Positions 58,862 to 64,000 of a stretch of DNA of 64,000 bases are shown here, one piece after another. The number at the start of each line of letters is the position of its first letter. Positions within the stretch are counted from its first letter, which is position 1. The translations under genes and the position numbers were made by a program. The notes below the pieces were generated by a model, which had not been told where the DNA came from, did no database searches, and saw only the letters and a list, made by a program, of their open reading frames with translations. Source of the stretch: Grammothele lineata (taxonomy: Eukaryota; Basidiomycota; Agaricomycetes; Polyporales; Polyporaceae). Where the stretch lies: positions 806,001 to 870,000 of the forward strand of contig NDFF03000001.1 of NCBI GenBank assembly GCA_002150815.3, written 5' to 3'.

Positions 58862-59720
58862 TTGGCGCTGCAGGGAGGAGCAGCATTCTGATTATGGTAG
58901 GGGATGCCGGACTGTTTTTTTAATTTTTAGGATAGTCTGCCTTATGTTTTTGTTTGCGTCGTTGTACCAACACTCAAGGCTTTATACTAAACATTGAAGC
59001 TCTTGCTCTGTTCGCCCGATGTGCCCAGCAAACCCTGGGTATATGTCGTTCTACGCCAGGGCCCGTCGATTGAGAGAAAAAAATGAGGACAAGGTTCGCA
59101 AACGGGAACTATTTCTGCCATGTAGAAGCAACCTTTCGCACGTCTACGCTCATATCCCCGCGAATGAATCCTATAGACACAAATACGGCTCACTAGATCA
59201 CCCTCTTCACCACATAGATGTTGACGTGTCCACGAATACGCCCTTCGCCGCGAACATTCCCGACCTCTGGAGATGCTCCCATGACCGTCCTCGAGGCCTA
59301 TATCTTGTATCCGGCTAGGACACGCCGCCCGCAGGGGTGAGAGAGAAACGGGATGTATTGCAAGGAATGTGCGAGCTACATAGTCAAGCACTTCCCACAC
59401 CGCGCGCGACGTTCGTCGTGCGCCGCGACGGGATGCGCTCCGGCTTAATTGAGCCCATTCTTCTGCCCTCTGGCCCACGGGTACCCCAGGTCACATGTCG
59501 GGAGACGGGAGACGGAGAGTTGCTCGGGGACGAGCCGCGCGGGGCGTAGCTGCAGCGAGCCGTGGTGAGGGTTTCGGATGAAGAGAGGAAAGAGAATCGA
59601 AGCGCGCCCGTGGGATGGCCCCGGGAGAGAGACGCCCGAGAAGCCGGATAAGGCAGGTATATGAGGGCGCGCGGATGGGAGGCTGATGTCGTCATCGATC
59701 GACCCGCGCCCGCCCCGAGA
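58862..59720. other. Intergenic, no gene seen
   Basis: About 860 bp between two plus-strand genes; the first 130 bp after the stop include an AT-rich T-run (58914-58928) typical of a 3' end. No conserved frame. Confidence 0.45.
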
Positions 59721-60977
59721 ATGAGCACGATGTTCGCCCGCCTGCGCTCGCTCGCCCACCACCTCTACCCGCGCATCCGCATCGGCAAGATGTCGACTGT
59801 GCATAACAAGAACGTCGCCTGCTGCTCCATCCCGCCCGTACAGTCCAACTACACCCCCAAGGGCTCCTTCAAGCCTTATGCCGGCTTCAATAAGGTCAGG
59901 CGCCATTGCGATCCTCTGTTGTGCATACGGACGCTCAGGCGATCTACGCGCTTCAGGTCTATGTGACAGGTCCGGAGACACCGGGAAAGCTCGCCATCGT
60001 TTGTGTCTATGATATCTTCGGGTGAGTTTGGTGTATACATCGTGTAGTACGGCGCGGTATAGTCCTGAAATCAACCTCAGATATTGGCCGCAGACCCAGC
60101 AGGGCGCGGACATCATCGCTCAGAAGCTGAACGCTCAGGTCCTCATGCCCGATTTCTTCGAACCAGGAGAGCCGTGGCCTCAGGATAAGTTTCCCCCTCA
60201 GACGGACGAGGAGAAGGCAAAGCTGCAAGAGTTCTTCGGTGGCCTCGCGAACCCCGCGGACGCTGTTGCTAAGCTCATCAATGTTGGCAAGACGCTCAAG
60301 GGAGAGGGTGTCGAGTTCGTCGGTGTCTACGGCTTTTGCTGGGGTGCGCTCCGATCAGGCGAGCTTTCCGTGGATCAGGTGCTGATTGAACGTCTCGCAG
60401 GCGGTAAGGTGACTATCCTCGCTGGTTCTAGCGACGAGACTCCCTTTGGCGCTGCTGCGGCCGTTCACCCTGCGTGAGTCTGCATCCGACTTCTCCGGGT
60501 CGCGCTGACTTCAAGGCATCATAGCATGCTTGCTCACGATGACGTCAACAACCTCGCGATCCCGCTTGGTCTGTACCCGAGCAAAGATGAGCCTGAAGAC
60601 GAGGTCAGTCGGGAGTCCACCTAACATCCACATCGCGCGACTCACTGCTCTCTGGCCTGCTTAGACGAAGCAAATGCTCGAAATAATCTCGAAGAAGCCC
60701 GTCTCGGAGAAGAGCGACTACAAGCTTTATGATTCGTACGTCTTTCCCCAAACCGTCTGCGGCGATCCGGTGATTCACTCCGTCCGCAAAGCTTCCACGG
60801 GTTTGCTGCCGCGCGTGCGAACCTGGACGACGCCGAGAACAAGAAGCAGTACGTGCCGTCATCTGGCGTTCTTCTTAAGCCATACCTGACTTCTCCGTGC
60901 CCATATGCAGCTACGAGGACTTGTACGGACGCCTCGTGGGCTTCTTCAGCAAGACTAGTGGCGCGCCTGTCTCGTGA
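59721..60977 (+). CDS. Dienelactone hydrolase family protein
   Basis: Alpha/beta hydrolase of the dienelactone hydrolase family; natural substrate unknown. Eight exons (59721-59894, 59957-60021, 60081-60343, 60401-60473, 60525-60603, 60665-60735, 60792-60848, 60911-60977) give 282 aa. The fold reads YVTGPETPGKLAIVCVYDIF, QGADIIAQKLNAQVLMPDFF, then the nucleophile Cys in VYGFCWGGK (split by an intron). It continues AAVHPAMLA and YPSKDEPED (candidate Asp), and the catalytic His is in FHGFAAARANL. The first 23 residues are basic and lack acidic residues; a second in-frame ATG at 59790 (MSTVHNKNVACC) would remove them. So a mitochondrial and a cytosolic form are possible. Confidence 0.92.
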
Positions 60978-61179
60978 ACGCGGGTGTAATTGAACGAAAC
61001 GAAGTGTATTGCGATAATTGTTGTACATTCGAGGTCTCGTCCTAATGTGCTGTACAGGCCATCGTTCTTCTCATCCCTCCGAATCTGTTGTAATTGTGAA
61101 ATCAGCGAAATGCAATCTCCCTCTACGAATGGGTGGATCACCAGGACCTGGACCCGTGTCACTCCCTACGGGCACGATG
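60978..61179. other. Short convergent 3'-3' interval
   Basis: Only 202 bp separate the stop codons of the dienelactone hydrolase-like and F-box genes, so their 3' UTRs probably overlap. Confidence 0.55.
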
Positions 61180-63686
61180 CTAGTGTAACGTGTTGAGAAC
61201 GACATGGGGAAGCTGATCGCCGACTTTGATCATCCAGAAGGGCCCAGCAGGGTCATCTGTCGACACCTCGTGTTAGCATGCGTAAAAGACCGTGACGAGT
61301 CGAGGCGTACCTCGATCGTGGTTAGCCCCAGTCCAGATTCCAGCCATGCCTGCTGCGCTACAGACGTGACCGAGCTGGACGCCTTCGCATCTGCGCGCAA
61401 AGAGATCATGAGTTGAGTTTACTTGTCCCGGAGGCAGTTGCGCTCACATCCACTGTCTTCGGCCGTCGTAGGACGTGACCTGTGCAGAGAACCATCATCG
61501 TTAGATTCCGCGTACCCAAGCGGATCCCACTCGACACCACACTCACAAACTGCCACCTGATCGCCCCGTCCGCGAGGGTGCTCACCGTCCCGCGCACGGT
61601 CGCGATCCCGCGCGCCTCGCCCCCGAAGTAGAGCGTCGGGAACGCCGGGTCGTTCGTGTCCGCGAGCGGGCCTTCCCCGTCGTCGTCCGCAGCCCCGTGC
61701 GCGTGCGAGGGGTCGATCGCGAGCTGTAGCGGGTGGTTGAAGTACTCCTCGCGGGAGATGAGCGTGAAGGTGAACTCAGTGGGACGGAGGGCTTCGTCGA
61801 ACGGGTCGTCGAAGAAGGAAGGGTCGTGAGGACCGGGCGGGATGATGCTATACTGCAGGAGATTTGAATGTTAACATATGTTGATAGTGAAGAGGTTGGA
61901 GATGCTCACGTTGAACATGTACAAGTCACTATATCAACAAGGCTGGTATTCAGCGCATCATACACCGATCACGCACACACCGCGCTCACCGGTAGTCCAT
62001 GAAACACCCATACTGCCGCCACTTGCCCGTCACACCCGCCCAGTCCTCAGGCGGCCGCTGCGCCGCCCCGACGGCCGAGTACGCGCGGAGCGCCTCGAGC
62101 TGGAAGAGCGGCCTCTTGTAGAACCCGAGGCTCGCGAGCTGGATCTCGCGCAGCTTCAGGCCGACGACGTTCAGCACGTGCTCGACCGCCTCCCAGTCCG
62201 CGAGCAGCGTGCGCCCGTCCGCGCGCGCGACGCGGTACGGGCCCCAGAGCGTCGCGGCGCGGTAGCGCCGCATGTCGTACACGAACGCGCGGCTCGTGCG
62301 CCGCAGCTGGGCGAGGCGCGCGCGGTCGTCGGGGGTTCGAGGGGACACGTACGATAGGGCGACGTATGCGCGGAGGCGGGAGCGGAGTTGGTGGGCGTGC
62401 TGTTGGTCCTCAGGGAGGCAGCGCAGGTCGAGGCCGCTTGTCTGGATCGAGCGCGCGCCCGCGGCCTGTCTGTTTGCGTCTCTCGAGGTCGAGGCAGTGG
62501 GGGCGTCCGCCGCGTCTTCCTCCTCCATGTCCTCCCACTCTTCTTGTTCCACGTCCTCTTCTGCATTCACCACATCCTCCTCGCTTGGCTCTGCGTCTTC
62601 CTCTGCGGTCTCTCCATCCTCTTCCGTGTCCTCCGCGTTCTCCTCACCTTCTTCATCGTCTGCATTATCACGCTCTGCGGCAATAGCGGCGTGGAGAAGC
62701 GCGTAGATAAAAGGCATCTCACGCGGGCCCTCCGGGTCCGGCGACGGCGGTGGCGGCTCGCGCTCCATTGTCCAGGCAGGCACGACATCCAGGACGCGCG
62801 TCTTCCGGAGGACACGGTCCAGCCAGACGAGGTTCTCCGATCGCGGGGATTCCTCCTCGAATCCGAGGTCGGCTTTGGTAATCGAGCTTGCGCTCAACGC
62901 CGGGGGGTCCTGGGGTATCCCGTGAAGGGGCGTGGGCGGGCGCGACGTCTCGGCGCCCTCGTCCTCGGGCCCACCTACACCCGCGCCCTCCCGCTCTCCA
63001 GCGGCCACCGGGCGCGCGCTGTCGACGGCGGCGAGGAAGGCTTCGTACGCGAACTGGAGGAGCGTAGGGTCGCGCGTGTCCGAATTGGCGATGAGCTCCG
63101 CCTGCGTGCGCCGCTGGACCTCGGCCCTCCATTGCACTTGGGCGGCGGTCGTGCCATTGCTGGAACCGGAGCTAGTGCTAGTGCCGCCGGGGCTGCTTGT
63201 GCTTGTGCTTGCGGAGCTCGTGCCTTCGGCGACCCCGGGCGTCTCGGTAGATACAGTGGGGCGGCACGAGGACGAAGCGCGCCGCTCCCGGCTCAGCCGT
63301 AGGAGGGTCTCCCGCTGGTCCTTGGGGATCGGGGCGGCCGCGCGGATGTCGTCGTACGGGCGGTTGAGGTAGAGCTCGCGCCAGAGGAACTGGTCGTCGG
63401 CCTCGTACACGAGCCTTCGCGCGAAACGGCAGGTACGAGCGAAGCGCTGAGAGCGGGGCGATCATCGATCGGGTGAGTGCGTGCGTCCGCCTGAGGGGAC
63501 TAGGATGAGAGCACGTACGGAGACATCGCGGGGGTCGCTGAAGGTCAAGATGCGCTCGACTACGTCTCTTGGGAGTGACGGCACGGAGATGGAGGCGCCA
63601 GGGACAGACATCATCATAAGTGTGCCGGTGCCAGCGTTGGGCACTGCATAGGCTGGGGCGGCGACGACAACATCGACGGGGTTCAT
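61180..63686 (-). CDS. F-box protein (basidiomycete type, acidic insert)
   Basis: Probable substrate adaptor of an SCF ubiquitin ligase; target unknown. Seven exons: 63686-63519, 63446-61990, 61928-61910 (19 nt), 61852-61547, 61479-61448 (32 nt), 61390-61311, 61256-61180; 712 aa. The F-box spans the first intron: PSLPRDVVERILTFSDPRDV, then SRFARTCRFARRLVYEAD and FLWRELYLN. The middle holds a Ser/Thr-rich part and a long Glu/Asp run (about residues 300-350). The C-terminal half carries blocks that recur in basidiomycete F-box proteins (from memory): WRQYGCFMDYRDLYMFNY, then EGVQLGHVCSAAGMAGIW and DPAGPFWMIKV. The last four exons were found only by following phase and these blocks, and the fit is good. 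The GC-rich antisense strand also stays open but is not coding. Confidence 0.88.
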
Positions 63687-64000
63687 CGTGGTCAATATGC
63701 AAGAGGCACTCTGGGAGCACCGGCTTCGCAGGTGGCTCCTGGCATCGTCTGATAGTGATTCACTCCTCCGAGTACGTACATAAATCGGCTCGGCCGAGGC
63801 GCCCGACGGTACTGTACGGCTGCAGCGCGTCATGGGACAACAGGAAACTGTCACGAATCGAAGGTGGGACGGGAATTTGATCTTCAGTAGACATACACGT
63901 AACACTAGTATAACGTCTTAACACGACGCCCTTATCATTACGGTGTGAACGGCCAGGACGCGGGAGAAAGAACCTACCCTTCACCCGTAACGCGCCACGC
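63687..64000. other. Upstream region of the F-box gene
   Basis: 314 bp to the right edge. A minus-strand frame from 63894 (MSTEDQIPVPPSIRDSF) reads 44 codons before a stop and could be an upstream ORF or an alternative 5' exon; nothing links it firmly to the F-box frame. Confidence 0.25.

Noticed and set aside
62388..63302. Plus-strand 304-codon frame opposite the F-box gene
   Set aside because: No motif; explained by GC-rich codon bias of the antisense gene, whose frame holds F-box and conserved blocks.
1..64000. Defence island, secondary-metabolite cluster, CRISPR array or viral insertion
   Set aside because: None of the recognisable genes belong to such systems, no spaced direct-repeat array was seen, and no intact transposase, integrase or polymerase domain was found.

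Overview
This window is nuclear DNA of a filamentous basidiomycete, most likely an agaricomycete. It is GC-rich, its genes are split by many 45-70 nt GT-AG introns, many exons are very small, and several proteins (the Pif1 fusion, an F-box protein, an RTA1-like protein, a single-pass receptor-like protein) have a basidiomycete look. I could rebuild 22 protein-coding genes. For most of them every splice junction keeps the reading frame. I saw no rRNA, convincing tRNA, CRISPR array or intact transposon.

Layout, left to right. 1-9.5 kb: the N-terminal part of kinetochore protein Spc7/KNL1 (minus, runs off the left edge) diverges from a kinesin-6 (plus). SGT2 (minus) diverges from PRP19 (plus). 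10.5-18.1 kb: an RTA1-family membrane protein, a tail-anchored Nudix hydrolase and a Pif1 helicase carrying an RNase H1-type hybrid-binding domain, all plus. 18.8-25.4 kb: an F-BAR/RhoGAP protein and a STE20/FRAY-type kinase, both minus. 28-34.7 kb: an SRPK-type kinase and an RRM/zinc-knuckle RNA-binding protein, both plus. SRPK kinases phosphorylate SR-type factors, so a link between these two is possible but unproven. 35.4-45.6 kb: Rieske iron-sulphur protein, glycerophosphodiester phosphodiesterase, COX19, a bZIP factor and NPL4, all minus. 46-54.2 kb: a WRN-like 3'-5' exonuclease, about 4.4 kb without a supportable gene, then a receptor-like membrane protein. 54.8-63.7 kb: LAS1 (minus), a DUF7702-like membrane protein (plus), a dienelactone hydrolase-family protein (plus) and an F-box protein (minus).

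Most genes are housekeeping: mitosis (Spc7, kinesin-6), splicing (Prp19, SRPK, RRM protein), proteostasis (Sgt2, Npl4, F-box), respiration (Rieske, Cox19), ribosome maturation (Las1), genome maintenance (Pif1, exonuclease) and Rho/kinase signalling. There is no secondary-metabolite or defence cluster. The points most worth following are the Pif1 fusion with an upstream in-frame ATG that would add a mitochondrial-type leader, a GC-AG intron in LAS1, a possible shared CCAAT promoter architecture for Rieske and COX19, the divergent Spc7/kinesin-6 promoter, and several 12-24 nt exons. Splice sites were assigned by eye from GT/AG signals, phase and family conservation, without transcript data.
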